A stretch of 38,873 nt of DNA from an uncultured bacterium (GCA_903873965.1 CAIQQO010000285.1:1-38873), one strand, 5' to 3'. Shown: positions 22,880-31,330, numbered from the stretch's first letter. A program made the numbers and translations. The notes: a model not told the origin generated them from the sequence alone.

Positions 22880-24868
22880 ATGGAACCCAAATCCGCTAGA
22901 CCCCCACCGCCGCACAATCGCATCAGGCTGATGGCGCGATTGCGCTACGGTCTGGACAACACCCTGTCGCGCGGGCCTGCCGGTCTCATCGTATGGCTGG
23001 CCGGGATCACCGTCATGCTCGTGCTGGGCATGACAGCCTTCATTCGGTTGGCCGGCAATGATCCTGACAAGGATTTCGGCTACATCCTGTGGAACATTCT
23101 GTATCAGACGATCACACCGAATCCCGTCGATCCTCGCATTGGCTCCAACACGTTCTTGTTCACGATGCTGTTCTCCACGGTCAGCAGCCTTTTGCTGGTC
23201 AGTATCCTGATCGGTATCCTCACCAATGCCATCGACAATCGCATACAAAATCTGCGTAAGGGGCGCTCGTTTGTCATTGAACACAACCATATCGTGATTC
23301 TGGGCTGGTCTTCGAAGATTTATGGCATCATCTCCGAACTGATCACGGCCAATCTGCATCAGAAGAAACCACGCCTCGTCATCCTGGCCGACCGTGACAA
23401 AGTGGCGATGGAAGACGACATTCGCGCGCGCGTGGGACGCACCCACAACACGCGCGTGATCTGTCGCAGCGGCAGTCCGATGGATCTGGCCGATCTCGAT
23501 GTGGTGAATCCCCAGGCGTCGCGCTCCATCATCATCCTATCGCCGGAGGATGATGAACCGGACTCGCAGGTGATCAAGACGATCCTGGCCTTGACCAACC
23601 ACCCGGACCGGCGCGCCCAGTCATATCACGTGGTCGCCGAGATTCGCGAGCCGAAGCACATGGAGATTGCGCACATCGTTGGGTCATATGAGACGAAGCT
23701 GGTGCTTGCTTCCGACCTGATATCGCGCATTACGGTGCAGGCCAGTCGACAATCGGGCTTGAGCGTAATCTACAACATGCTGCTCGATTTTTCCAACGAT
23801 GGCATCTTCTTCGTGTCGGAGCCGTCGCTGGTGGGAAAGACTTACGCTGATGCGCTTTTTGCTTACGAAGACTCGGCCGTGCTGGGATTGCTTCACAGCG
23901 ATCGCGACGTCGTGCTCAACCCGCCGATGACGACTGGCATCGCGGCAGATGACACCTTGATTGTGCTCTCGCGCAGTGATAACACGATCCGGCTGTCGAA
24001 GCCCGACAACCTTGAGATTAACGCCGATTGTGAAGTGCGCCGACACTTGCCGGTAAATCAACCCGAACGCACGCTCATCCTGGGATGGAATGCCCATACG
24101 ATTCAGATGATCTACGAGCTTGACAAGTATGTTGCAGCAGGATCGCAGGCTCTCGTCGTATGCGACAACCCAGAGTGCGACGTGCTGGCAACCGTGACAA
24201 CCGAAGCAGTTCCAATGGTGCCTGGTGCGGCCGGGAGCACAGGTATCCCAATGGGATACCGAGCCATGCAGCATGTGAATCTGACCGTTGCGTACCAGAA
24301 AGGCGACATCACCGAACGCGCGGTGCTGGAGGCGCTTAACATCCAGGATTATGATCATGTCATCATCCTCAGCCCAGGCAACGCCGGCGCAACAAGCATC
24401 CAGAAAGCTGATGCACTCACGCTGGTGACGCTGCTGCATTTGCGCACCATTGCCGAGCAATGCGGGCACAAGTTCAACATCGTGACCGAAATGATGGATG
24501 TACGCAATCGCCGACTGGCAGAAGTGACGCGCGCCGATGATTTTATCGTCAGCGATAGACTCACCGGCCTGATATTGGCGCAGGTCTCTGAGAATGCGCA
24601 CCTCATGGATGTGTTCAGCAACCTATTTGATGCTGAAACTGCGAGCATCTATCTCAAACCAGCAACACACTATGTGACTGCTGGCCGACCGGTCAACTTC
24701 TACACCGTCGTCGAATCCGCAGCGCGCTATGGTGATACTGCCCTCGGTTACAGGCTGTCAACCTTTGCTGGCGACAGCAGCAAGTCCTATGGCGTGGTGC
24801 TGAATCCCCACAAGGCGTCGCTGATCACCTTCTCCGGGAGTGACCGGATTATTGTGTTGCACGGTTGA
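22880..24868 (+). CDS. CASTOR/POLLUX-like ion channel protein
   Basis: 662 residues. Two membrane helices (about residues 36-60 and 92-116) flank a pore-like segment (GYILWNILYQTITPNP), as in two-helix ion channels. Then come two RCK/TrkA-N-like Rossmann domains: HNHIVILGWSSKIYGIISEL (from about 134) and RTLILGWNAHTIQMIYELDK (from about 394); the G-W-x-x-x-x G-loop variant is typical of the CASTOR/POLLUX/SYM8 family, which conducts cations in plants and is poorly studied in bacteria. Likely a ligand-gated K+ or Ca2+ channel in the inner membrane. Starts 16 nt after recN, without a good ribosome-binding site. Confidence 0.82.
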   Translation: MEPKSARPPPPHNRIRLMARLRYGLDNTLSRGPAGLIVWLAGITVMLVLGMTAFIRLAGNDPDKDFGYILWNILYQTITPNPVDPRIGSNTFLFTMLFSTVSSLLLVSILIGILTNAIDNRIQNLRKGRSFVIEHNHIVILGWSSKIYGIISELITANLHQKKPRLVILADRDKVAMEDDIRARVGRTHNTRVICRSGSPMDLADLDVVNPQASRSIIILSPEDDEPDSQVIKTILALTNHPDRRAQSYHVVAEIREPKHMEIAHIVGSYETKLVLASDLISRITVQASRQSGLSVIYNMLLDFSNDGIFFVSEPSLVGKTYADALFAYEDSAVLGLLHSDRDVVLNPPMTTGIAADDTLIVLSRSDNTIRLSKPDNLEINADCEVRRHLPVNQPERTLILGWNAHTIQMIYELDKYVAAGSQALVVCDNPECDVLATVTTEAVPMVPGAAGSTGIPMGYRAMQHVNLTVAYQKGDITERAVLEALNIQDYDHVIILSPGNAGATSIQKADALTLVTLLHLRTIAEQCGHKFNIVTEMMDVRNRRLAEVTRADDFIVSDRLTGLILAQVSENAHLMDVFSNLFDAETASIYLKPATHYVTAGRPVNFYTVVESAARYGDTALGYRLSTFAGDSSKSYGVVLNPHKASLITFSGSDRIIVLHG

Positions 24869-24981
24869 TGTGAAGTCAGGCCGCGCGTTGCTTGTTGCCT
24901 CGCCATCTGCCATGTTTGCGCTGACGCAACGATTACATCAGGCCTTCCCTCTATGATCTACCCGATAAAAGGAGACTAGAG

Positions 24982-25545
24982 ATGAAAGCTACTGAAATTC
25001 TGATGTCTGAACACCGCGTGATCGAGCGCGTTATTTCAAGTGTTGAAACGGGCGCCGCACGGTTGGAACGCGGCGATGCAATCGAACCGGCATTCTTCCT
25101 CTCTGCCGCCGATTTCATTAAGGGTTTCGCCGATGGTTGTCACCATCACAAGGAAGAGGGTGTGTTGTTCAAGACCATGGCTGACTGCGGTATGCCGATT
25201 GATGGCGGCCCGGTGGGAATGATGCTGATGGAGCACGAGCAAGGGCGCGTCTTTACACGTGGTATGCGCTCTGCCGCCGAGAAACTTCAGTCTGGTGATG
25301 CTTCAGCTCGTACGGCTGTCATTCAGAACGCGCGTGGTTATGCCGGGCTACTGCGCCAGCACATTCAAAAAGAAGATGGGATTCTGTTCCCGATGGCTGA
25401 TCGCGTAATTCCCCAACCGCTGCATGACAGCGTGCTGGACGGCTTCGATCACGTGGAGCATGAAGAAACAGGCGAGGGCGTGCACGAGAAATACCTGGCG
25501 CTGGCAGACTGGCTGGATGTGGAGGCGCGAAAGGCCAGAGATTAG
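24982..25545 (+). CDS. Hemerythrin-domain protein
   Basis: 187 residues, a four-helix bundle of the hemerythrin HHE family. Likely di-iron ligands are His11 (SEHRVIERV), His54-56 and Glu58-59 (CHHHKEEGVLF), His85 and Glu86 (LMEHEQGR), and His127 and Glu131 (QHIQKEDGILFP). Such cytoplasmic proteins bind oxygen or handle nitric-oxide or iron stress. The start is fixed by AAAGGAG about seven bases upstream. It ends just before a perfect inverted repeat that separates it from the convergent ABC ATPase gene. Probably a single-gene transcript: 113 bp part it from the channel gene. Confidence 0.9.
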   Translation: MKATEILMSEHRVIERVISSVETGAARLERGDAIEPAFFLSAADFIKGFADGCHHHKEEGVLFKTMADCGMPIDGGPVGMMLMEHEQGRVFTRGMRSAAEKLQSGDASARTAVIQNARGYAGLLRQHIQKEDGILFPMADRVIPQPLHDSVLDGFDHVEHEETGEGVHEKYLALADWLDVEARKARD

Positions 25546-25556
25546 GGGTCAAAGGT

Positions 25557-25593
25557 CAGAAGTCAGAGGTCTGAATCAGACCTCTGACTTCTG
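25557..25593. terminator. Perfect 18-bp inverted repeat between convergent genes
   Basis: CAGAAGTCAGAGGTCTGA (25557-25574), one base (A), then its exact reverse complement (25576-25593). It starts 12 nt after the hemerythrin stop and ends 7 nt before the ABC ATPase stop, so it can fold at the end of both transcripts. There is no U-tract. Its CAGAAGTCAG core equals the heptamer repeat inserted in recN. Confidence 0.65.
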
Positions 25594-25600
25594 GAATTGC

Positions 25601-26701
25601 TTATCGAACGGCGCGTTCGGTCTGCTTGTCGAAGATATGGAAACGATCCATGTCAAAGGCAATCTCAACTGAGTTGCCGACGCGCATCTTGGAGCGCGGG
25701 TCGACGCGGGCCAGGTACGTCTTTTCCTTGGCGTTAAGGTACACAATCACTTCGTTGCCCATCAACTCTGTGACTTCAACCTTGGATTCGACAAGTGCCT
25801 GGTGAATTCCAGGTGGCGCATATTCCGGATCATGCATGTTCTCGGGGCGCAGACCAAAGACTACCTGCTTGCCCTTCAATGCCTTATAGGGGTCCTGGCG
25901 CTCGGTCGGGATCTTGACGCGGAAGACGCCGGTGTCCACGTACATTTCGCCATCGCTGCCGGTCAGTGTAGCCTCGAAAAAGTTCATCGAGGGGCTGCCG
26001 ATGAAGCCGGCCACGAACACATTGTCCGGGCGATCATACAGGTTCTGCGGTGTATCGATCTGCTGCAGAAGCCCGTCTTTCATGACGGCGATGCGGGTGC
26101 CCATCGTCATGGCTTCAACCTGGTCATGGGTCACGTAAATGAAGGTCGTGCCAAGCTGCATGTGCAACTTGCTGATCTCGGCGCGCGCCTGCACGCGCAG
26201 TTTGGCGTCGAGGTTCGACAGCGGTTCGTCCATCAGGAACACCGCGGGGTTGCGCACAATGGCGCGGCCGACAGCCACGCGCTGGCGCTGACCGCCTGAG
26301 AGCTGCTTGGGCTTGCGATCAAGCAAAGCTTCAATGCCAAGTCGCTTGGCGGCTTCCTTCACGCGCCGATCAATCTCGGCCTTGGGGACGCGGCGCAGCT
26401 TGAGACCGAATGCCATGTTATCGTACACGGACATGTGAGGATAGAGTGCGTAAGACTGGAACACCATCGCGATGTCACGATCTTTGGGAGGAACGTCATT
26501 TACCACGCGATCGCCGATGTAAATGTTGCCCTCAGTGATCTCTTCCAGCCCTGCAAGCATGCGCAGCGATGTCGTTTTGCCGCAGCCAGACGGGCCTACG
26601 AAAACGAGAAATTCGCGATCATTGACTTCAATATTGAGGTCGTTGACGGCCACAACATCACCGTAACGCTTAGTTACGTGTTCAAATTTCACATTAGCCA
26701 T
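25601..26701 (-). CDS. ugpC: ABC transporter ATP-binding protein, UgpC/MalK/MsmK type
   Basis: 366-residue ATPase of CUT1 sugar importers. Walker A GPSGCGKTT (36-44), Q-loop FQSYALYPHM (about 81-90), signature LSGGQ (134-138), Walker B VFLMDEP (154-160), switch His192 (YVTHDQ). The C-terminal about 130 residues are the MalK-type regulatory OB/TOBE part (VFGLRPENMH). Such ATPases often serve several sugar permeases from a separate locus; the CUT1 permeases at 36687-38618 have no ATPase of their own here. The ATG at 26701 is supported by GGAGG ten bases upstream; the 35-residue upstream extension is not family-like. Confidence 0.93.
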   Translation of the reverse strand: MANVKFEHVTKRYGDVVAVNDLNIEVNDREFLVFVGPSGCGKTTSLRMLAGLEEITEGNIYIGDRVVNDVPPKDRDIAMVFQSYALYPHMSVYDNMAFGLKLRRVPKAEIDRRVKEAAKRLGIEALLDRKPKQLSGGQRQRVAVGRAIVRNPAVFLMDEPLSNLDAKLRVQARAEISKLHMQLGTTFIYVTHDQVEAMTMGTRIAVMKDGLLQQIDTPQNLYDRPDNVFVAGFIGSPSMNFFEATLTGSDGEMYVDTGVFRVKIPTERQDPYKALKGKQVVFGLRPENMHDPEYAPPGIHQALVESKVEVTELMGNEVIVYLNAKEKTYLARVDPRSKMRVGNSVEIAFDMDRFHIFDKQTERAVR

Positions 26702-26755
26702 ACTGAAAATACCTCCAGAAAAACGAGACGATAGATTTCGTCGGATTGTGACTGC

Positions 26756-26783
26756 ATTGTACCCAGACTGACTAAAAGCGCAA
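26756..26783 (-). promoter_or_regulatory. Probable promoter of the UgpC-type ATPase gene
   Basis: On the minus strand TTGCGC (26783-26778) and TACAAT (26761-26756) are separated by 16 bp, close to a housekeeping -35/-10 pair. Transcription would begin near 26749, giving a leader of about 50 nt with the GGAGG ribosome-binding site. Confidence 0.45.
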
Positions 26784-26827
26784 CCTAACAGTTTAATAAA
26801 AACCATTTGTGCTAATGTTTTCCGTAT

Positions 26828-28117
26828 ATGGCTGACTATTCCAAAGAGACGCAGAACTGTCCAGTTCCTGCCACATTAAGTTTGATTACGGCGGAAAGCC
26901 GTTCCGTTGCCGTACCCGCGCAGCCGCAGATCGTTGAAATCGGATCGCGCCGCTTGAAAGACATCGCACATGCCGGCATGCGTGTGACCATTGCGTTTAC
27001 AGATGCCACACGCGCCTGTCCGGACGCGTGGCTGATTAACTACCTGTTCCGGGAGCTAGGTTCCCTGGGCATATTGGAATGCGACATCACCCTGCTATGC
27101 GCCACAGGCTTGCACCGACCGATGACTTCGAGCGAACGGATCGCGAAGCTTGGGGTTGATCTGGCCGGGCGCGCCAGGATCGTTGATCATCGCGCACTTG
27201 ATCCAGAGGCGCTGATCACGGTTGGTGAAGCAGCGGGACTGCCGATCGTCGTTGACCGATTGTGCGTAGAGACGGACTTATTGATTGCGACCGGCGTGGT
27301 CGAGCCGCACCAATACGCGGGCTATTCAGGCGGCGCTAAAACTGTGGTGATTGGCTGCGGCGGCGAGGCCACGATCCAGGCGACGCATAGCGCCACAATG
27401 CTCGATCATCCCAGCACACGCCTGGGGAATATCGATGGCAATCCGTTCCAGCAATTTGTGCGCGCAGCCGGCAAGCTGATCGGCTTGGATTACGTGGTGA
27501 ACGTGATTCTGAACGATGCCGCCGAAGTGTTGATGGCGGTCGCGGGCGAGCCTGCTGAGGTGCACAACATCCTGGTAGCGCAGGCGCGCGGTATTTACGA
27601 AGTGGCCGTTGATCGTCACGCGCATATCGCCATGGTTGGTGTTCCAGCGCCCAAAGCCGCCAACCTATATCAGGCCAGCCGAGCTGCCACCTACCTGGCT
27701 CTAGCCGATCATACGCCTCTGTTGCCGGGCGCGCCGATCATTCTGCCTGCTGCCATACCAGAAGGAGCAGGACAGGGAACCGGTGAAGTGCGTTTTTATG
27801 AACTACTGGCTGGCGCAGTTTCGCCTGCGGCGCTGGTGGAAGAGCTTCGCCGTACTGGGTTTCCTGCTGGAGCACAGCGGGCATATATTCTTGCGCAGGT
27901 ACTGATTGACCATCCGGTCATTATCGTTGGCGCGCAGCATCCCGATATCGTGCAGGCATGTCACATGCATGCTGCTGAGGATATGGCGCAAGCTCTTGCC
28001 CTGGCAGAAAGCCTGGCCCGGCAGCACTTCGGCGTCGACGCGCCTGACGTGCTTAATTACCTGGTTGTCCCAGATGCACTACTCACTCTGCCGCATACTC
28101 CCTTCCCTGACCTCTAG
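26828..28117 (+). CDS. larA: LarA-family nickel-pincer racemase/epimerase
   Basis: 429 residues, close to lactate racemase LarA (about 425). The residues known in Lactiplantibacillus LarA are present at matching spacing: His96 (ATGLHRP), His161 (EPHQYAGYSGG), Lys171 (GGAKTVV, the lysine that holds the nickel-pincer nucleotide) and His187 (ATHS); Asp59 and Arg62 of FTDATRACP also fit. It should therefore bind the NPN cofactor and racemise or epimerise an alpha-hydroxy acid; whether lactate or a sugar acid is unclear because many LarA relatives have other substrates. No larB, larC or larE is in the window. A TGCTAATGT (extended -10-like, 26810-26818) lies just upstream. Confidence 0.85.
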   Translation: MADYSKETQNCPVPATLSLITAESRSVAVPAQPQIVEIGSRRLKDIAHAGMRVTIAFTDATRACPDAWLINYLFRELGSLGILECDITLLCATGLHRPMTSSERIAKLGVDLAGRARIVDHRALDPEALITVGEAAGLPIVVDRLCVETDLLIATGVVEPHQYAGYSGGAKTVVIGCGGEATIQATHSATMLDHPSTRLGNIDGNPFQQFVRAAGKLIGLDYVVNVILNDAAEVLMAVAGEPAEVHNILVAQARGIYEVAVDRHAHIAMVGVPAPKAANLYQASRAATYLALADHTPLLPGAPIILPAAIPEGAGQGTGEVRFYELLAGAVSPAALVEELRRTGFPAGAQRAYILAQVLIDHPVIIVGAQHPDIVQACHMHAAEDMAQALALAESLARQHFGVDAPDVLNYLVVPDALLTLPHTPFPDL

Positions 28118-28179
28118 TTCCCTTGACGAGTACGACAGGCATCATGTTTGTGCGAATTTGTATGACAATCGACCTCAGT

Positions 28180-28225
28180 GGCTCCGAAGGGGAGCCAAAC
28201 CATATGCAGAACCGGAATTATCCGG
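28180..28225 (+). promoter_or_regulatory. Hairpin and palindrome between larA and the aminotransferase gene
   Basis: GGCTCC (28180-28185) pairs with GGAGCC (28191-28196), a short stem that may follow larA, and CCGGA-ATTA-TCCGG (28212-28225) is an inverted repeat that could be an operator for the next gene. Both are short and untested. The remaining sequence of this 149-bp gap shows no gene. Confidence 0.3.
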
Positions 28226-28266
28226 AATCCATGTGTTAACTACATTTGTTCATCAGGAGTTGCATC

Positions 28267-29547
28267 ATGTCCGATTCACAGGCAAACGCTAAACTAGCCA
28301 TTAACGGCGGAACACCCGCAGTACGTCAACCACTCCCGCCCATGTATCCGGGAGGCAATCGCATCGGTCAGGAAGAAGAAGATGCCGTTGTTGAAGTTAT
28401 CCGCAGCAAGCGACTCTTCCGTTATTACGGGCCGCAGCCGGGTCCTTCGAAAGTGGCCGACCTCGAGAAAGCCTTTGCTGATCACATGGGCACTGCCTAT
28501 GGCTTGGCAGTGACATCCGGCACTGGGGCGTTGATCTGCAGCTTGAATGGCGTTGGCGTTGGTCCAGGCGACGAAGTGATCGTTCCAGCCTATACATGGA
28601 TTGCTTCTGCGTCAGCGGTATTCGCAGCCGGTGGCGTGCCGATTCCGGCGGAAGTGGATGAATCACTCACGCTCGATGCTGCCGATGTAGAGCGCAAAAT
28701 CACACCGCATACCAAGGCGATTATGCCCGTGCACATGCGCGGTGGCCCGTGCGATATGGATGCCTTGATGGCTGTGGCGCGCAAGCATGGGCTGAAGGTG
28801 GTAGAAGACACCGCTCAGGCCGATGGCGCCAGCTATCACGGCAAGCGGTTGGGAAGCATCGGTGATGTGGGCGCATTCAGCCTGCAATTCAACAAAATCA
28901 TCACCTGCGGCGAGGGAGGCATCGTCATCACGAACAGCCGCGACGTCTTCAATCGGGCCGTGATGTTTCATGACGTCATCGGTGGGTCGCGCAACAACAT
29001 CCCCGAAAACGAGATCCTGCCAGGCGTGAACTTTCGCATGACCGAATTGCAGGCAGCCGTCGCGCTTGTGCAGTTGAGCCGCCTGGATGGTCTGCTCGAT
29101 CAGATGCGCCAGCGCAAGGCCATGTTGAAGAATGCCATGGCCAGCGTCGCTCAGCGCAAAGGCATCACGTTTCGCACAGAGAATGACCCGGCCGGCGACG
29201 CTGCGGTCTGTCTGGTGTTCCTCATGCCGGAAGCGGAACGCGCCCATGCTGTCGCCAAAGCGCTCAGTGCCGAAGGCGCTGCTGCCGGAGTTCTCTATAC
29301 CCCTGGCCGCAGTGATTACCATATTTACCCCTACTGGTCGCCTATCATGAATCAGCGCACTTGGACGCCGACCTCCGGCCCATGGCGCTGGCACGATGGC
29401 GAAGTGAAATACACACCTGACATGTGCCCGCGAACGTTGGAACTGCTTAGCCGCGCTATACACATGGACGTCAGTCCCGACCTTAGCAGTGACCAGGTAG
29501 AGGAAATCGCCGAAGCGCTCAACAAGGTTCTCGACGCAATCGCATGA
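28267..29547 (+). CDS. DegT/DnrJ/EryC1/StrS family PLP-dependent aminotransferase
   Basis: 426 residues. The family normally transaminates nucleotide-linked keto sugars, or acts in aminocyclitol synthesis. Features: SGTGALICSLNGVGVGPGDEVIVPAYTWIAS (residues about 84-114), Asp181 in VVEDTAQADGA for the PLP ring nitrogen, and Lys210 in FSLQFNKIITCGEGG for the internal aldimine, followed by the canonical GEGG. The segment NEILPGVNFRMTELQAAVALVQLSRLD is also typical. AGGAG seven bases before the ATG fixes the start. No nucleotide-sugar synthesis genes lie nearby, so its substrate is open. Confidence 0.9.
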   Translation: MSDSQANAKLAINGGTPAVRQPLPPMYPGGNRIGQEEEDAVVEVIRSKRLFRYYGPQPGPSKVADLEKAFADHMGTAYGLAVTSGTGALICSLNGVGVGPGDEVIVPAYTWIASASAVFAAGGVPIPAEVDESLTLDAADVERKITPHTKAIMPVHMRGGPCDMDALMAVARKHGLKVVEDTAQADGASYHGKRLGSIGDVGAFSLQFNKIITCGEGGIVITNSRDVFNRAVMFHDVIGGSRNNIPENEILPGVNFRMTELQAAVALVQLSRLDGLLDQMRQRKAMLKNAMASVAQRKGITFRTENDPAGDAAVCLVFLMPEAERAHAVAKALSAEGAAAGVLYTPGRSDYHIYPYWSPIMNQRTWTPTSGPWRWHDGEVKYTPDMCPRTLELLSRAIHMDVSPDLSSDQVEEIAEALNKVLDAIA

Positions 29548-29654
29548 GATAGTCGGCCTGCGTGAAGCGTAAAACGTGAAGGGACAACGGGCAAGTCGAG
29601 GTGATTTACACCTGGCGAGGCTTTTCGGTGTATTTTGTTTTTGCGGGAATTGGT

Positions 29655-29660
29655 TATACT
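29655..29660 (+). promoter_or_regulatory. Possible -10 element for the cytochrome gene
   Basis: TATACT in an AT-richer stretch (29630-29660) lies 64 nt before the cytochrome ATG. T-rich sequence upstream offers only a weak -35. The GAGGAG ribosome-binding site is at 29711-29716. Confidence 0.35.
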
Positions 29661-29724
29661 TTCGAAGTAGATGGTTATCGGGGAGAGAGCCGATCACTGC
29701 ATGAAAAGAAGAGGAGATAGATTG

Positions 29725-30519
29725 ATGGCTAACAAGAATGCCAGGCCGCCCCTTGCAAAGAAGAAGTCGCCCGTTGTTCGCGCATTGCTGATCATCGGCG
29801 GCGCCATTGCCGCCGTTGCTGTTCTGGGCATCGTTGGATTTACCACGGGTACTGTGCTGGAAGAGAACAACGCGTTCTGCACCTCGTGTCATACCGTGCC
29901 AGAAAACACTTACGTTGATCGCGCCAATGTGGTGCTTGCGAATGTCAATGCGCCTGTCGCCGACCTCGCCACCAGCCATTTCCATGTGGCTGCGACCAAG
30001 GGTGCAACGACCAACTGCATCAGTTGCCATCGCGGCAGCTCCAGCCTCGGAGATCGCGCGCAGACGCTGGCGCTGGCGTTGAAAGACACAGTCACATTCA
30101 TTTCAGGCAAAGCTGACCCCACTATTGAAAAACCGACGATTGCCGAACCTGTTCTGGTTAATACGGCCTGCATCGGCTGTCACGAGAAAACGCTCTTAAC
30201 GGTCAACGGCAACGCGACGCACTTCCACAATCTGTTGTCTGCGACGGCTGCACTCATCGCTTCCGGGAAACCGCTGATCTCGACCTCGGGCCGAGGGCGA
30301 ATACGCAATGAGAGCGGTAAGCAATCGACACTTACCTGCACTGATTGCCACAGCGCCCACATGACACAAAACATCAGCGATCCGCTTGCGTCAAAGCTGA
30401 AGTTGGTCGACAAGACTGCCGCACAAAAAGCGTGCGACGCCTGCCACAAGGAATCCAATCAACGCTCGCAGAGTATTGACCGGCTACTAAGCGGCCGCGG
30501 CGGTGACGATGACGACTAG
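29725..30519 (+). CDS. Membrane-anchored pentahaem cytochrome c (NapC/NirT-like)
   Basis: 264 residues with an N-terminal membrane anchor (VVRALLIIGGAIAAVAVLGIVGF, about 17-39) and five c-type haem sites: CTSCH (52-56), CISCH (98-102), CIGCH (149-153), CTDCH (205-209) and CDACH (237-241). The first lies just after the anchor, as in NapC/NirT/NrfH quinol dehydrogenases, which usually have four haems. Likely moves electrons from the quinone pool to a periplasmic or extracytoplasmic partner; none is encoded beside it. The C-terminus is very acidic (GDDDD). GAGGAG eight bases upstream fixes the ATG at 29725. Confidence 0.87.
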   Translation: MANKNARPPLAKKKSPVVRALLIIGGAIAAVAVLGIVGFTTGTVLEENNAFCTSCHTVPENTYVDRANVVLANVNAPVADLATSHFHVAATKGATTNCISCHRGSSSLGDRAQTLALALKDTVTFISGKADPTIEKPTIAEPVLVNTACIGCHEKTLLTVNGNATHFHNLLSATAALIASGKPLISTSGRGRIRNESGKQSTLTCTDCHSAHMTQNISDPLASKLKLVDKTAAQKACDACHKESNQRSQSIDRLLSGRGGDDDD

Positions 30520-30529
30520 GTCAACCTGA

Positions 30530-30571
30530 ATCCGCGAGTTTTCATGATCTCGTTGTCGTCAATTCGCGGAT
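30530..30571. terminator. Inverted repeat between convergent cytochrome and SseB-like genes
   Basis: ATCCGCGA (30530-30537) and TCGCGGAT (30564-30571) are perfect 8-bp arms around a 26-nt loop, ending 4 nt before the SseB-like gene stop. It could act as a weak bidirectional terminator; no U-tract. Confidence 0.35.
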
Positions 30572-30574
30572 ACC

Positions 30575-31330
30575 TTACTCTGCTGCCATAACCGAGGCTG
30601 CCAGTGAGGCAATGAACATGCGACGCGGCGCTGGACCGGAGTAGTTGAATGCAATGCCGTCCAGCCCGAGGTCTTTCAGATCGTCGAATAAATGCTCGCC
30701 TGGGATCATGCGTGTGATAGGTTCGAACTCGATTTGACCACCGTGTTGATCCTTCAGAAAAGCGTCCATCGTATCTTCTGCGGTGAAGATGGCGGCGATT
30801 TTGCGGGCGTGCTTGTCGGGCGCAAGCGTCAGCGCATAGCCTCCCTCAATCTTCTGCAAGACGATGTAATACGCGTCGAAGTGTTTCAGCATCGACAGAT
30901 CAGGCTTTGGCGTGGCCAGAGTCTGCTCCACGCGCACTGCACGCGCCCAGCGGCGCAGTGATGGATATTGGGACTGCCTGAAGAAAACCTCAGGTGGAGC
31001 ACCCCAATTGACCGCGGCGATTTCAGCATCATCGCTCAAATCGGCAAACAGATCAACACCTCTATATTCCTGGTAGTTTTCTTCGGTGATCCCGGCGCCG
31101 ATGACCTTGGCGCCAGCCAGATAACTCTGTGCGTCGGTATAGAGTAAATGGAAACGTACCTGGTTGGTATCCTTCACGTAAACCGGGCACCGAGCGCCCG
31201 CGGCGTCGACCTCAATAGGGATACGCCAGCCGTCATGTGACATCATGCGGCGCAGGAGCGCCGGACCTTCGATCTTTCTGTCGAGCATCTGTTGCATGGC
31301 AACTTTGAGTTCAGCCGCATTCCCAATCAT
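30575..31330 (-). CDS. SseB-like protein
   Basis: 251 residues, no signal peptide or membrane helix. The C-terminal part (AAIFTAEDTMDAFLKDQ...EHLFDDLKDLGLDGIAFNYSGP) resembles the SseB N-terminal domain family: strand, helix, a hydrophobic L-F-D-D-L helix and a final GxDGIxxNPxGP-like turn. The N-terminal half (RCPVYVKDTNQVRFHLLYTDAQSYL ... GVDLFADLSDDAEIAAVNWGAP) seems to be a second copy of the same fold. Members of this family in non-pathogens have no known role. No Shine-Dalgarno; TAAAAT ends seven bases before the ATG, fitting a leaderless mRNA. The family assignment is tentative. Confidence 0.6.
   Translation of the reverse strand: MIGNAAELKVAMQQMLDRKIEGPALLRRMMSHDGWRIPIEVDAAGARCPVYVKDTNQVRFHLLYTDAQSYLAGAKVIGAGITEENYQEYRGVDLFADLSDDAEIAAVNWGAPPEVFFRQSQYPSLRRWARAVRVEQTLATPKPDLSMLKHFDAYYIVLQKIEGGYALTLAPDKHARKIAAIFTAEDTMDAFLKDQHGGQIEFEPITRMIPGEHLFDDLKDLGLDGIAFNYSGPAPRRMFIASLAASVMAAE

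Noticed and set aside
23684-24601. Minus-strand 305-codon frame opposite the channel gene
   Set aside because: Antisense shadow of a conserved protein; His-rich, low-similarity translation without domain signatures.
28118-28266. tRNA-like or small RNA gene between larA and the aminotransferase gene
   Set aside because: The short stems do not make a cloverleaf and no T-loop GTTCGA-type sequence is present.
28663-30030. Minus-strand 455-codon frame opposite the aminotransferase and cytochrome genes
   Set aside because: Both plus-strand genes have clear catalytic and haem motifs; the antisense frame has no recognisable domain and reflects codon bias in GC-rich DNA.
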